Both the position numbers and the translations under genes were made by a program. Shown piece by piece: positions 53,517-63,292 of a stretch of DNA of 64,000 bases. Source of the stretch: an uncultured Lentisphaerota bacterium (GTDB taxonomy: Bacteria > Verrucomicrobiota > Kiritimatiellia > CAIQIC01); assembly GCA_903889245.1 (NCBI GenBank), contig CAISWQ010000024.1, positions 1 through 64,000 on the forward strand, given 5' to 3'. The notes below the pieces were generated by a model that was not told the DNA's origin, did not search any database, and saw only the letters and a program-made list of their open reading frames with translations. The first letter of the stretch is position 1; each line of letters begins with the position of its first letter.

Positions 53517-55427
53517 TCAATTTGTTGATGCATTACCTTGATCCGAAACCACACTAAAGTTGTAGGTGTCATATCTGCTGCCTGGGACAGAAAATACATT
53601 TTCCCACAGTACTGAGTGCCCCGGAGCAAGATACCGGGTACGAAGCTCCTTCGTAAATAAATTGCCGTTTGATGATATTCGAGGGGTGAATTTGACGTTG
53701 TACAAAGGGAAAACCGAATCGTTATATAGAATTACATCATCATTTAGTATGCCCCATTTGATGTCAGCCCTGCATTTAACAGAAGTAATATCTGCAAACT
53801 GACCGCTATAAGCTGACCTAATAGACGCAAGATCTGGGTCTTCCTTCGCCCATGAAACATGCGCAAAGCCGCACTTGGTTATACAGTAATGAAACATCTT
53901 CCATGCATCCTCAACACGCTTTGCGGCAGAACAAATACATGCATAATCGTAGTAAAATGATGAATTTCCTGCCATTAAGTTGTTTATTTCACTAAATAGT
54001 TGTAATGCTTTTCCAAATTCGCCTACGTACGCATAAGCAGAACCTAGGCGCATCCTGATCGTTCCGTTTGAGTCATATGGATTATACTTCCGAGCTGCGA
54101 TGAACAAGCGAATTGCCTCATTGCTATCATATGGGCCATTGACATATCCCCTCCTCGTCGTCTGCCTAAGTTTTGATATGGAAAAGTTCCCAGCTTGGGT
54201 ATACATATATGATTTTATTTCATCATAAAAACTTTCGTCCGGTAGCAAAGAAATAGCGCGTAGTGTCTTTTCTTGTGCCTCCGCCAAAGACGATAGAGTC
54301 GCGTTTACCCCAAGTGAAATAACTTCATAATAAGCACACTGCGAAAAAAGAAATGGGTCGCGTGGTCGTGCATTGCATTCGGCAGACAATAGCGAGGCCA
54401 TCGAAGCCCAATCATTATTTTGTGTTGCACGGTTTTTCTGGTCAATTTGGTCTTGAGGGACGTTTAACCCGGTTTCACCAGGTTGCCATCCATGTCGTGA
54501 CGACAAGGTCTGCCCTACCTGCCTGAAAAGTGAATAATAGTTCTCAACGGCTGACTGAAATTTACTGTTTTCCGCGCGCACCAAAGAATTATACGCCTGC
54601 TCACGTACCGTAGACCGCTCACCTTCTTGCAGAAACATTCCCAGCAAATAGACACCAATACCCGTTAAAGCTGACCCTGCAAATCCCGCATCATTCTGTG
54701 CGGCCATAGCCGCAGCTTCACCTCCGGCATAACCTGCTTTGTAGGATGATTCAGCAATCTCCTTCTCGGCACGGGCGACCGCAAGCGCATCAATTTTTTG
54801 AATATTATTTAGCATCTCAACATACTTATCCAAGACTGCTAACTCTTCTTTTAGAACTGTAATAATTTCAGCATCGAGATGAGCACGTTCGGCATATTCT
54901 TGTGCCACTGATATTTTATTGCGAAATAGCGCCACTTGCTTTTCAAAAACATCTTGCGATTTACCAGGTGTGGGCCAAGTTGAGCTTAGAAAGTCGATAT
55001 ATCGGAGGAAGGTGAGATTGACATCAATGTCATTTGCAGCAGGAACAATATAAGGTGTCTCATCAAGTTGGGGACGAGCCGGCACTTGCACTGCAAGATT
55101 TGTTGAACCGAGTTCACCCTGAGTATTGAAACCCTTTGGTTTTGTGGGAGGAGATGAATTGACGACCGAAATTACAATTATTATTTCAACGACAAGACTA
55201 GCAATTATAAGCCCAAGCACCATTCCTCGATGTTTTGGATCACGACTAGCTTGTCCACTTGATGTCCCATGATTATTGCTATGATTGTGTGGTAGTGGTG
55301 GAGGTGAATCGTATGGAATCATTATTTTTTTACCACAAGATGGGCAGAATATTTCACTCCCATCCATATCCACAGGCGCTTCCAGTGGCTGCGAGCAATG
55401 TGGACATGCAAACTTGGTATCTGTCAT
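53517..55427 (-). CDS. Zinc-ribbon, membrane-anchored TPR-like protein (island gene 2)
   Basis: 636 aa, ATG after AGGAGG. The N-terminal zinc ribbon has FACPHCSQPLEAP and IFCPSCGKKIMIP (two CxxC). A Pro/His-rich linker leads to one membrane helix (MVLGLIIASLVVEIIIVISVV, about 69-90). Residues about 140-235 are coiled coil; at about 235-265 a Gly/Ala-rich second hydrophobic segment (GFAGSALTGIGVYLLGMFL) follows. Residues about 340-560 are TPR-like (EAIRLFIAARKYNPYDSNG; GSAYAYVGEFGKALQLFSEI), and the C-terminus is a beta domain. Codon usage is clearly more AT-rich than neighbours. The start is 9 bp after the FRG gene, so the two form an operon. No known function; sensor/anchor for its partner is inference. 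Confidence 0.75.
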   Translation of the reverse strand: MTDTKFACPHCSQPLEAPVDMDGSEIFCPSCGKKIMIPYDSPPPLPHNHSNNHGTSSGQASRDPKHRGMVLGLIIASLVVEIIIVISVVNSSPPTKPKGFNTQGELGSTNLAVQVPARPQLDETPYIVPAANDIDVNLTFLRYIDFLSSTWPTPGKSQDVFEKQVALFRNKISVAQEYAERAHLDAEIITVLKEELAVLDKYVEMLNNIQKIDALAVARAEKEIAESSYKAGYAGGEAAAMAAQNDAGFAGSALTGIGVYLLGMFLQEGERSTVREQAYNSLVRAENSKFQSAVENYYSLFRQVGQTLSSRHGWQPGETGLNVPQDQIDQKNRATQNNDWASMASLLSAECNARPRDPFLFSQCAYYEVISLGVNATLSSLAEAQEKTLRAISLLPDESFYDEIKSYMYTQAGNFSISKLRQTTRRGYVNGPYDSNEAIRLFIAARKYNPYDSNGTIRMRLGSAYAYVGEFGKALQLFSEINNLMAGNSSFYYDYACICSAAKRVEDAWKMFHYCITKCGFAHVSWAKEDPDLASIRSAYSGQFADITSVKCRADIKWGILNDDVILYNDSVFPLYNVKFTPRISSNGNLFTKELRTRYLAPGHSVLWENVFSVPGSRYDTYNFSVVSDQGNASTN

Positions 55428-55436
55428 GTTTTCCTC

Positions 55437-56276
55437 CTATCTCACCTTTCGACACTTGCGAGTTAAAGTTGGGGGATAAAGGTTCCAACTTGTCCGGACT
55501 TCTTTTGCGATATAATCCAAAGCAGGAAATAGTGTTGCCCAGTGAACTCCAATTCGACGCAGGTCGAGCATAATTTTTTCTTTTTTGGCATGCGGAATCC
55601 GATATGTTTTCTTTTTTATTTCCGATGGATGCTTTGAGTCAACGGGCGGGTGCAAGGTAAACCGTGCATTTTGCTGAAGTAGTCTTCCTGTCGTTAGGTT
55701 TGGACTGATTGGGATGACAGGCGGGCTATCCACCGGCTTACCTTCCTTAAATAGAAATGTGATCACTTTGGACACCAGCGGATGAAGTACGTTGATAACA
55801 CCACGAGGGTGGTTTTTTCTTACATCAGAAATTTGAATAATGTCATTGGGATTAACCACATAGACACAGCCGTCAACTCGTGGATGTTCGCAACACGCAA
55901 AAAAAAGAGCGACAAGAGGATTCGCGGTCCAATCAAGAAGCCGTGTTGGCATTCCGTGATGTTGTGCGGCAAAATACAGATCCGTGAGTCTTGCACCGAG
56001 AGGAAAAAGCGAAGCGGAGTTTCTGCGAAATTCATCATTTACGATACGCTCTACCGCAAGAACCTTGTTTGATGCTATTGATTCTCTCTTTTTAGCTCTT
56101 TTCGTAAACCATTTTCTTAGAACCGCAGGTTGAAGTTCCCAGGTCTTGTCCGCATGTCCTCGATACCACACGGGCGAGGAGCCGCATCCAGGATCAAAAA
56201 ATCGTTGTTCCCAGTCTGCAACAACCGCAAGGATTGAAGAAACCGATTCAATATCTCGCTCGAATCTTAGAGTCAT
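55437..56276 (-). CDS. FRG-domain protein (island gene 1)
   Basis: 279 aa, ATG after AGAGGAAATC. Contains the FRG domain: VWYRGHADKTWELQPAVLR, NDEFRRNSASLF and YFAAQHHGMPTRLLDWTANPL followed by VALFFACCEHPRVDGCVYVV. No signal or membrane helix. The FRG domain is of unknown biochemistry and recurs in accessory, often mobile-associated, loci. The C-terminal ~90 residues are basic (KKKTYRIPHAKKEKIML). Low-GC codon usage like its partner. The pair is wedged between the MTHFR fusion gene and coaB. Confidence 0.85.
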   Translation of the reverse strand: MTLRFERDIESVSSILAVVADWEQRFFDPGCGSSPVWYRGHADKTWELQPAVLRKWFTKRAKKRESIASNKVLAVERIVNDEFRRNSASLFPLGARLTDLYFAAQHHGMPTRLLDWTANPLVALFFACCEHPRVDGCVYVVNPNDIIQISDVRKNHPRGVINVLHPLVSKVITFLFKEGKPVDSPPVIPISPNLTTGRLLQQNARFTLHPPVDSKHPSEIKKKTYRIPHAKKEKIMLDLRRIGVHWATLFPALDYIAKEVRTSWNLYPPTLTRKCRKVR

Positions 56277-56317
56277 GATTTCCTCTTGTCAGATTCACTA
56301 TGACTTGCCAACCATAA

Positions 56318-58141
56318 TCACTGTTTCAGTACCGCTAGCGCCGTGGCGATGTTGCCCATGGGCGCGCTGACCTGAAGGCCGGCGAGGCGGTGGCGGATTT
56401 GGGCGACCATTTCACGGGCGATTTCGATGCCAATCTTGCGCTGGTCGTCGCGGCTCTCGACCGCGCCCATCCGCGTCAGCAAAGCATCCGGCACGACGAC
56501 GCCGGGCACTTCGTTCTTCATGAACTGCGCGTTGCGGAAACTCGCCAGCGGCCACACGCCCGCCAAGACCGGCAGCTTCAAATCGGCGACCGCATCCAGA
56601 AACCGGAACAGCGGTTCGGCGGCGAACACTGGCTGAGTGATGGCGAACTCGGCGCCGGCCTCGACCTTCTCGCGGAAGCGGCGGACTTCGCGCGCGAAGT
56701 CGAGTGCGTTCGGATCGGCCCCCACCCCGATGACGGCGCGCGTCTGCGGGTCGATGCTTTGTCCGCCGAGGTCCACGCCGCGATTCAAGCGCGCCTGCAG
56801 GCGCACCAGGCCCACCGAGTCCACGTCGAACACGCCGCTGGCGGAGGGATAGGGGCCGAGCTTCGGCGGATCGCCGGTGATGAACAGCAGGTTCTGCAAG
56901 CCGACCGCGGCGCAGCCGAGCAGGTCAGCCTGCAGGCTGATAATGTTGCGGTCGCGCGCGCAGACGTGGAGCATCGCCTCGACGCCCGCCTTCTGCTGGA
57001 TTTCGAGCGCGGTGATCAGCGGCGAGATACGCGCCGAGGCGCGCGGGCCATCGGGAATGTTGATGGCGTCCACGCCAGCGGCCTTGCACTGCGCGGCCTT
57101 GGCGACCACGTCGCCCAGGTTGTAGCCACGCGGCGGCACGAGCTCGATGCTTGTCACCCACGTGCCGGCGGCCAGCTTCGCGCTGAATTTGGTTTTCTCC
57201 ACCAACGGAACCGCGGACTTGAGTGCGGTGGTCTCGACGGGCGTGGCCTTGACCTCGATGCGCTGCTGCGCGAGCGGGCGCAGCGCGCGCGCCACTTCGC
57301 GGATGTGGTCGGGCGTGGTGCCGCAGCAGCCGCCGACACCGCGCGCGCCGAGGTCGAGGTAGCGCTTGGCGTAGGTCGCCAGGTATTCCGGCGAGCAGAG
57401 CGTGATGCGGCGGTTATCCACTTCCTTGGGCATACCGGCATTGGGCTCGACGATGACGGGCGTGCGCGTGTGGCGCACCGCGCGCTCGACTGCACCGAGC
57501 AAGCCATCCGGACCAAGGCCGCAATTCAAGCCCCATGCCGCCGGCTCAAGGCTGCCGAACGGCAACAACAACTGCTCGACCGGCTCGCCGACCGAGGATT
57601 CCGCGTGCTCGTTGACCGCAAAAGAAACGATAAAAGGTAACTGCACTCCCGCGGATTGCAGCGCGGCGACGGCGTCCTCCGCCAGCGCGCGTGTCGGCAG
57701 CGTCTCAAAGATGATGCAATCCACGCCGCCCGCGGCGAGCGCGGCCATCTGCTCGGCCATCAGTTCGATCCGCCGTTCGCGCGCGAGGCCCGGCGCGGAG
57801 ATTGGCCCGACGGAGCCGGCGACGAACACCAGCCGCTTGGCGTTCTTCGCCACACCGCAGGCCAGCTCGGCGGCGGCCTTGTTGATCGCCACGGTCCGCT
57901 CGGCAAAGCCGAAGCGCGCGAGCGCCTCGCGGTTCGCGCCGTAGGAGTTGGTCGTCAGCACGTCCGCGCCGGCATCCATATAGTCCTGGTGAATCTGCCG
58001 GATCAGCGCGGCATCGGAGACGGAAAGTTCTTCGAAGTTACGATTCAGATAGACGTGGCGTCGGTAGATTTCCGTGCCCATCGCGCCATCGAACACGAGC
58101 ACGCGCGACTGGAGCGCGGCGACGAAAGCGTTTGCTTGCAT
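56318..58141 (-). CDS. Bifunctional homocysteine S-methyltransferase / methylenetetrahydrofolate reductase
   Basis: 607 aa from ATG 58141 (MQANAFVAALQSRVLVFDGA). The N-terminal domain (about 1-290) is a Zn-dependent homocysteine methyltransferase with LVFDGAMGTEIYRR, GLNCGLGPDG and GVGGCCGTTPDHIREV, the last giving the Cys-Cys zinc ligands. The C-terminal domain (about 320-600) is MTHFR: SIELVPPRGYNL, AINIPDGPRASARISPL, LHVCARDRNIISLQADLLG, LLFITGDPPK and EFAITQPVFAAE. It joins 5-methyl-THF formation to methionine synthesis. It starts 2 bp after coaC on the same transcript. Confidence 0.93.
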   Translation of the reverse strand: MQANAFVAALQSRVLVFDGAMGTEIYRRHVYLNRNFEELSVSDAALIRQIHQDYMDAGADVLTTNSYGANREALARFGFAERTVAINKAAAELACGVAKNAKRLVFVAGSVGPISAPGLARERRIELMAEQMAALAAGGVDCIIFETLPTRALAEDAVAALQSAGVQLPFIVSFAVNEHAESSVGEPVEQLLLPFGSLEPAAWGLNCGLGPDGLLGAVERAVRHTRTPVIVEPNAGMPKEVDNRRITLCSPEYLATYAKRYLDLGARGVGGCCGTTPDHIREVARALRPLAQQRIEVKATPVETTALKSAVPLVEKTKFSAKLAAGTWVTSIELVPPRGYNLGDVVAKAAQCKAAGVDAINIPDGPRASARISPLITALEIQQKAGVEAMLHVCARDRNIISLQADLLGCAAVGLQNLLFITGDPPKLGPYPSASGVFDVDSVGLVRLQARLNRGVDLGGQSIDPQTRAVIGVGADPNALDFAREVRRFREKVEAGAEFAITQPVFAAEPLFRFLDAVADLKLPVLAGVWPLASFRNAQFMKNEVPGVVVPDALLTRMGAVESRDDQRKIGIEIAREMVAQIRHRLAGLQVSAPMGNIATALAVLKQ

Positions 58142-58143
58142 CC

Positions 58144-58695
58144 TCAACCCTTCTTCATCGTCTTGGCGACCATGGCCACGATGTCTTCCAGTTCGATCAG
58201 GCGGCCGGCGCCAACCTCGCCGCAGGCGAGGTCGCCCTCGCCGACATCGAGTACGAGCACACCGCGATCCTTGAGCGTTTTTACGTTGGCCTGCGTCGCC
58301 GGGTTCAGCCACATGCGTTCGTTCATCGCGGGCGCGACGACCACCGGTCCCGCCGCCGCCAGCACCGTGGCGCTGACGACATCATCGGCAAGTCCGTGCG
58401 CAAGCTTGGCCAGCACGTTCGCTGTGCAGGGCGCAAGCACCACGACACCCGCGCGGCCGGAGAGATCAAGGTGCTGGTAGGTGGACGTCTCCACGGCCTC
58501 GCACTTGCCGACGGCCACCGGGTGCTTTGTCAGCGCCTGAAACGTCAGCGGCCCGACGTACTTCGCCGCCGCCTCGGTCATCATCACCCACACGTCCCAG
58601 CCCTGCTGCTGCATCCGGCGCACCAGTTCCGCGGACTTATAGGCGGCGATGGAGCCGGTGACACCGAGCACAACGGTCTTGGTTTTCGCTGTCAT
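58144..58695 (-). CDS. coaC: Phosphopantothenoylcysteine decarboxylase (CoaC), monofunctional
   Basis: 183 aa, ATG 58695 after GGAG. FMN flavoprotein motifs: VVLGVTGSIAAYKSAELVRR, HLDLSGRAGVVVLAPCTANV with the active-site His, VVVAPAMNERMWLNPATQAN and GDLACGEVGAGRLIELEDIV with the catalytic Cys. It decarboxylates 4'-phosphopantothenoyl-cysteine in CoA synthesis. The partner ligase is at 52805. Downstream of gmk by 10 bp. Confidence 0.95.
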   Translation of the reverse strand: MTAKTKTVVLGVTGSIAAYKSAELVRRMQQQGWDVWVMMTEAAAKYVGPLTFQALTKHPVAVGKCEAVETSTYQHLDLSGRAGVVVLAPCTANVLAKLAHGLADDVVSATVLAAAGPVVVAPAMNERMWLNPATQANVKTLKDRGVLVLDVGEGDLACGEVGAGRLIELEDIVAMVAKTMKKG

Positions 58696-58705
58696 AAGGC
58701 ACTCC

Positions 58706-59311
58706 TCACTTCCGAATCCGTACGCGTTCCGCGAGCACGATGGCGCGGAGGTGGTCATAGGCGGTCTGCAGTTCATCGTTGATGACAAGGTAGCTGAACT
58801 CGCGCCAGCGCGTCATCTCGCCCGTGGCCTGCCGGACTCGGTGCGCGATGACTTCCGCGCTGTCTTGACCGCGGCCGGTCAGGCGCGCACGCAGCGCGTC
58901 GAGCGAGGGCGGTGCAATGAAGATATCCACGAGTGGCGGCGCGTGTGGCGTTTGTTGGAGTGAAGCGCGTATGCTGGCCGCGCCCTGCACATCCACATTG
59001 AGCAGCACGTCCTGTCCTTTTTTCAAGGCTTGGAAAACCGGCTCGCGCGGCGAACCATAGCTATGGTCGTGCACGGTGGCGTACTCCAAGAAACCGTTTG
59101 CGGCGCTGCGCCGCTCGAACTCGTCTTGCGTTAAAAAGAAGTAGCTCTGCCCTTCGACCTCGCCCGGACGCATCGGTCGTGTGGTCGCCGTAACCAGTGT
59201 GTAGAGCGAGGCTCCGAACTCGGCCTTGAGCATTTCGCAAAGCGTAGTCTTGCCCGCGCCCGAAGGCGCGGAGATAAGGAAGATGATGGGCTTGGAGCGT
59301 TGCTCATTCAT
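58706..59311 (-). CDS. gmk: Guanylate kinase
   Basis: 201 aa. P-loop LISAPSGAGKTTLCEML, TRPMRPGEVEGQSYFFLT and the GMP-binding YATVHDHSYGSPREPV. It phosphorylates GMP to GDP. The codons for VFQALKKGQDVLL, where the family has E/F-x-A-L-x-x-G-x-D-V-L-L, are written with a near-perfect copy of the dispersed palindrome. The start overlaps the yicC stop by 4 bp. Confidence 0.96.
   Translation of the reverse strand: MNEQRSKPIIFLISAPSGAGKTTLCEMLKAEFGASLYTLVTATTRPMRPGEVEGQSYFFLTQDEFERRSAANGFLEYATVHDHSYGSPREPVFQALKKGQDVLLNVDVQGAASIRASLQQTPHAPPLVDIFIAPPSLDALRARLTGRGQDSAEVIAHRVRQATGEMTRWREFSYLVINDELQTAYDHLRAIVLAERVRIRK
59041..59055. repeat. Single TTCCAAGG palindrome within gmk
   Basis: TTTCAAGGCTTGGAA (one mismatch to consensus) flanked by T and A runs, in frame within gmk. 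No partner is detectable 31-32 bp to either side. Confidence 0.7.
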
Positions 59312-60192
59312 TCGATGTTTTGCACCTGCTCGCGCATCCGCTCCAGCTCCGCCTTGAAGCCGACGACGACCCGGCTGATCGCGGCGGCGTTGGCCTTGGA
59401 ACCGATGGTGTTGATCTCGCGGAACATTTCCTGGGCGAGAAAATCCAGCGCGCGGCCCGGCGGTTCCGCGGCGCGCAGCAGGTCGCGCGCCTGGCGGAAG
59501 TGGCTGCGCAGGCGCGTCAACTCCTCGGTGATATCAGCCTTGTCGGCGAACAGCGCCACCTCGCGGATCATCCGTTCGTCGGCGGCCAGATCGCCCTGGT
59601 CCGCCTCCCGCAGGCGGGCAAGCAACTGCTCGCGATAACGGCTGCAGACCTCCGGCGCGAAGGCCGCGATGTGGTCGGCATATTTCTCCAAAAGCACCAA
59701 GCGCTTCGCGATGTCACGACGCAACGCGACGCCCTCGCGCGCACGCATCGCAACCAGCGCCTTGAGCGCCGCCGCCAGCGCGCGATGGGCCACAGTCCAG
59801 ACACGCTCCAGTTCCTGCGCGGGCGGCGCCAGTTGCACCACCTCCGGCAGGTTCATCAGGAAAGTCGCATCCACCTTGTCGGTCAGGCCGAGCCGCTTGT
59901 TCGCCTTCTGCAAGGCTGCCTGATAGGCGGCGGCCAAGTCCTCATCCACACGTACTTCCTGACGGCGCACAGCGGCGCTGCGCACAACCTCCACCAACAA
60001 GGTCACGCGGCCGCGGCTAAGCGCACCCCGGACAGCGGCCTGCAGGCGCGGCTCCAGTTCGGCAAACTCGCGCGCGAGGTTCACCTGCACATCGAGCTGC
60101 TTGCGGTTGACCGAGGTCGCGCGCACCTCGACGCGCAGCCCGCCGGCCGCCGCCGCACCCCGCCCATAACCTGTCATGCTGCATACAGCCAT
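59308..60192 (-). CDS. yicC: YicC family protein (endoribonuclease-like)
   Basis: 294 aa from ATG 60192 (MAVCSMTGYGRGAA, the family's N-terminal hallmark). The C-terminal DUF1732 region FFREINTIGSKANAAAISRVVVGFKAELERMREQVQNIE is conserved, here in its usual position next to gmk. YicC homologues have RNase activity linked to sRNA decay. It overlaps gmk and lies 2 bp after trpB. Confidence 0.95.
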   Translation of the reverse strand: MAVCSMTGYGRGAAAAGGLRVEVRATSVNRKQLDVQVNLAREFAELEPRLQAAVRGALSRGRVTLLVEVVRSAAVRRQEVRVDEDLAAAYQAALQKANKRLGLTDKVDATFLMNLPEVVQLAPPAQELERVWTVAHRALAAALKALVAMRAREGVALRRDIAKRLVLLEKYADHIAAFAPEVCSRYREQLLARLREADQGDLAADERMIREVALFADKADITEELTRLRSHFRQARDLLRAAEPPGRALDFLAQEMFREINTIGSKANAAAISRVVVGFKAELERMREQVQNIE

Positions 60193-60194
60193 AA

Positions 60195-61390
<1,196 letters not shown>

Positions 61391-61406
<16 letters not shown>

Positions 61407-62035
61407 GTTTCGATGAACCTCTTCACGGCGGCCAAATCCTTTTTGCCCGGCTGCGCCTCGACGCCGGAACTAACGTCCACGCCCCACGGCCGCACGGCGC
61501 GGATGGCCTCGGCGATATTCTCCGCGCGCAGCCCGCCGGCGAGCAAAACCTTCGTGCGGCTCGCCGCCACGAACGCGCGCGCCGCTGTCCAGTCTACGGT
61601 CTGGCCCGTGCCGCCGGGCGCGGCCGGACTATAACTATCGAGCACCAGAGCGTCAACGAACGCCGGCGGTGGCGTCGTTTCGCGATCGAGTCGGACGACT
61701 TTCCAAAGCTTGGAAACGCCAGACAGTGTTTTTTCCAAGGCTTGGAAAAAACCGGCGTCTGCTTTTCCAAGGCTTGGAAAACCGTGCCATTGAATCACGT
61801 CGAGCTGCGCGACGTCCACCGCGCGGCGGATGTCTGCCACGGATTCATCCACGACCACGCCGACCTTGAGCAGGCCCGGCGGCAGGTCGCGCGTCCACTC
61901 GGCGACCTGCTCCGGCCGGACAGCGCGTTTGGATTTGGGCCAGAGCACGAAGCCGAGCGCGTCCGGCTTGAGCGCCGCGACCGCGGCGACATCCGCCGCG
62001 TTCGCCAGCCCGCAAATCTTGACAAAAATACCCAT
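61391..62035 (-). CDS. trpF: Phosphoribosylanthranilate isomerase with palindrome-encoded insert
   Basis: 214 aa. TIM barrel with [29 protein letters not shown] (catalytic Cys in KICG), [43 protein letters not shown] (catalytic Asp region) and the closing [19 protein letters not shown]. Between IQWHG and KVVRLD, where relatives have a short ~15-residue helix-turn, this protein has about 26 residues ([17 protein letters not shown] then TLSGVSKLW) encoded entirely by three palindrome copies. It is still open, and the catalytic residues are intact. Confidence 0.92.
61701..61779. repeat. TTCCAAGG palindrome cluster (3 copies) within trpF
   Basis: Centres 61708, 61740 and 61772, each 32 bp apart. 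Two copies are perfect TTCCAAGGCTTGGAA and the first is TTCCAAAGCTTGGAA. All are read through in frame on the minus strand. Confidence 0.95.
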
Positions 62036-62161
62036 GTGCGGGCGATGATAGACGAGCCCTATCGCTGGCGAAAGCGATTTCCCAAAGCCCTGGCGTGACT
62101 TTGGGCCGAGGTTGTTCTAAAAATCCGCGGCGATGGATAAGTGGCCTATAGGGAGCGAAGC

Positions 62162-63220
62162 ATGAACAGGCGCTGGTTGCCGATAGTGGGTTGCGGAGTC
62201 GGTCTCGTGTTGTTGGTAGGTGGGTGTGGTAAACGCAAGGGCGAAGAGCACGCCGTGCTGAAGCCCTCGGGTGTGACGGCGCAGGGCGTCGCCGACCCGG
62301 CCGTCGTCGCGCGCTGCGAAGCGCCGCTGGAAAGCATCTTTTTCATTTGCGACGCCACGGTGCCCGGCAGCGGCGCGCCGTCGGTCGGTTTTGCCGGCGG
62401 CCTAAGCAACATGCTGTTGCGCACCACCGATGGCGGCCAGACCTGGCAGAATATCCGGTCGGGGAATCCCACCGGCGCAGCGTTTGAGAAAATCTGCTTT
62501 CGCTCCGCGCAGCATGGCTGGGCCGTGAGCCGCGATCGCCTGCTTGGCACCGGCGATGGAGGCCAGACCTGGCAGGAAGCCGCCAAATTGCCCGGGAATT
62601 TTTATTACTTCGGCGCCTGCTCCGTGAGCAGCAGCCGCTACTTCCAGATGCAGACGCCGGGCTGTGGCGCGGCGGTCTATGCGGCCTCCGCCCCGGACGC
62701 GGCGTGGACCAAGTGGGGCGCGTCGCTGCCGCGCAACGATTACGAGGCCGTGTTCTTCCTCGACGATCAACATGGCTGGCTCGCGGGCAACTATGGCATC
62801 GCCGCCTGCACAACCAACGGCGGCGCCACGTGGATGACCACGAACATCAAGGACGGCGGCCATCTGGTCCAGATCCAGTTCGTCACGCCGCAGACCGGCT
62901 GGATGCGGCCGCTGCTGGGCCACGAGGGCGGTATCTGGGCGAGCCGCGACGGCGGCCAGACATGGGCCAAGCAGAACGCCGGCATCAAGACCTACCACAA
63001 CCTGCTCGACATGCACTTTGTGAACGAGCGGACCGGCTACCTGCTCGTGGATACCGGCCGGAACACCGCCGAAATCCTGAAGACCGGCGACGGCGGCGTC
63101 ACGTGGACCTCCGCCCGCACCTTCAAGGCGCCGGCCCACGCGTTCTGCTTTGTGTCACCCACCGAGGTCTGGTTCGCCGCCCGCGACGGCACCCTTCTGC
63201 ATTGCGCGCTGGACAAGTGA
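62162..63220 (+). CDS. YCF48-like beta-propeller lipoprotein
   Basis: 352 aa, ATG 62162 after GGGAG. The signal ends in LLVGGC, a lipobox. Four or more BNR/YCF48-type blades: LLRTTDGGQTWQNIRSG, GTGDGGQTWQEA, CTTNGGATWMTT, WASRDGGQTWAKQ and LKTGDGGVTWTSA, each beginning about 50-60 residues apart. Related to photosystem assembly factor HCF136 in fold only. In heterotrophs the role is unknown, possibly envelope protein assembly or glycan binding. It is divergent from trpF. Confidence 0.85.
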   Translation: MNRRWLPIVGCGVGLVLLVGGCGKRKGEEHAVLKPSGVTAQGVADPAVVARCEAPLESIFFICDATVPGSGAPSVGFAGGLSNMLLRTTDGGQTWQNIRSGNPTGAAFEKICFRSAQHGWAVSRDRLLGTGDGGQTWQEAAKLPGNFYYFGACSVSSSRYFQMQTPGCGAAVYAASAPDAAWTKWGASLPRNDYEAVFFLDDQHGWLAGNYGIAACTTNGGATWMTTNIKDGGHLVQIQFVTPQTGWMRPLLGHEGGIWASRDGGQTWAKQNAGIKTYHNLLDMHFVNERTGYLLVDTGRNTAEILKTGDGGVTWTSARTFKAPAHAFCFVSPTEVWFAARDGTLLHCALDK

Positions 63221-63225
63221 TCCCG

Positions 63226-63271
63226 TTCCAAGCCTTGGAAAAATCGCGTTCGCCGTTTCCAAGCCTTGGAA
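63226..63271. repeat. TTCCAAGCCTTGGAA palindrome pair, perfect copies
   Basis: Two TTCCAAGCCTTGGAA copies are centred at 63233 and 63264, 31 bp apart, in the 72-bp gap between two + strand genes. Confidence 0.95.
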
Positions 63272-63292
63272 AACCTGACATGATGCGCGGCC

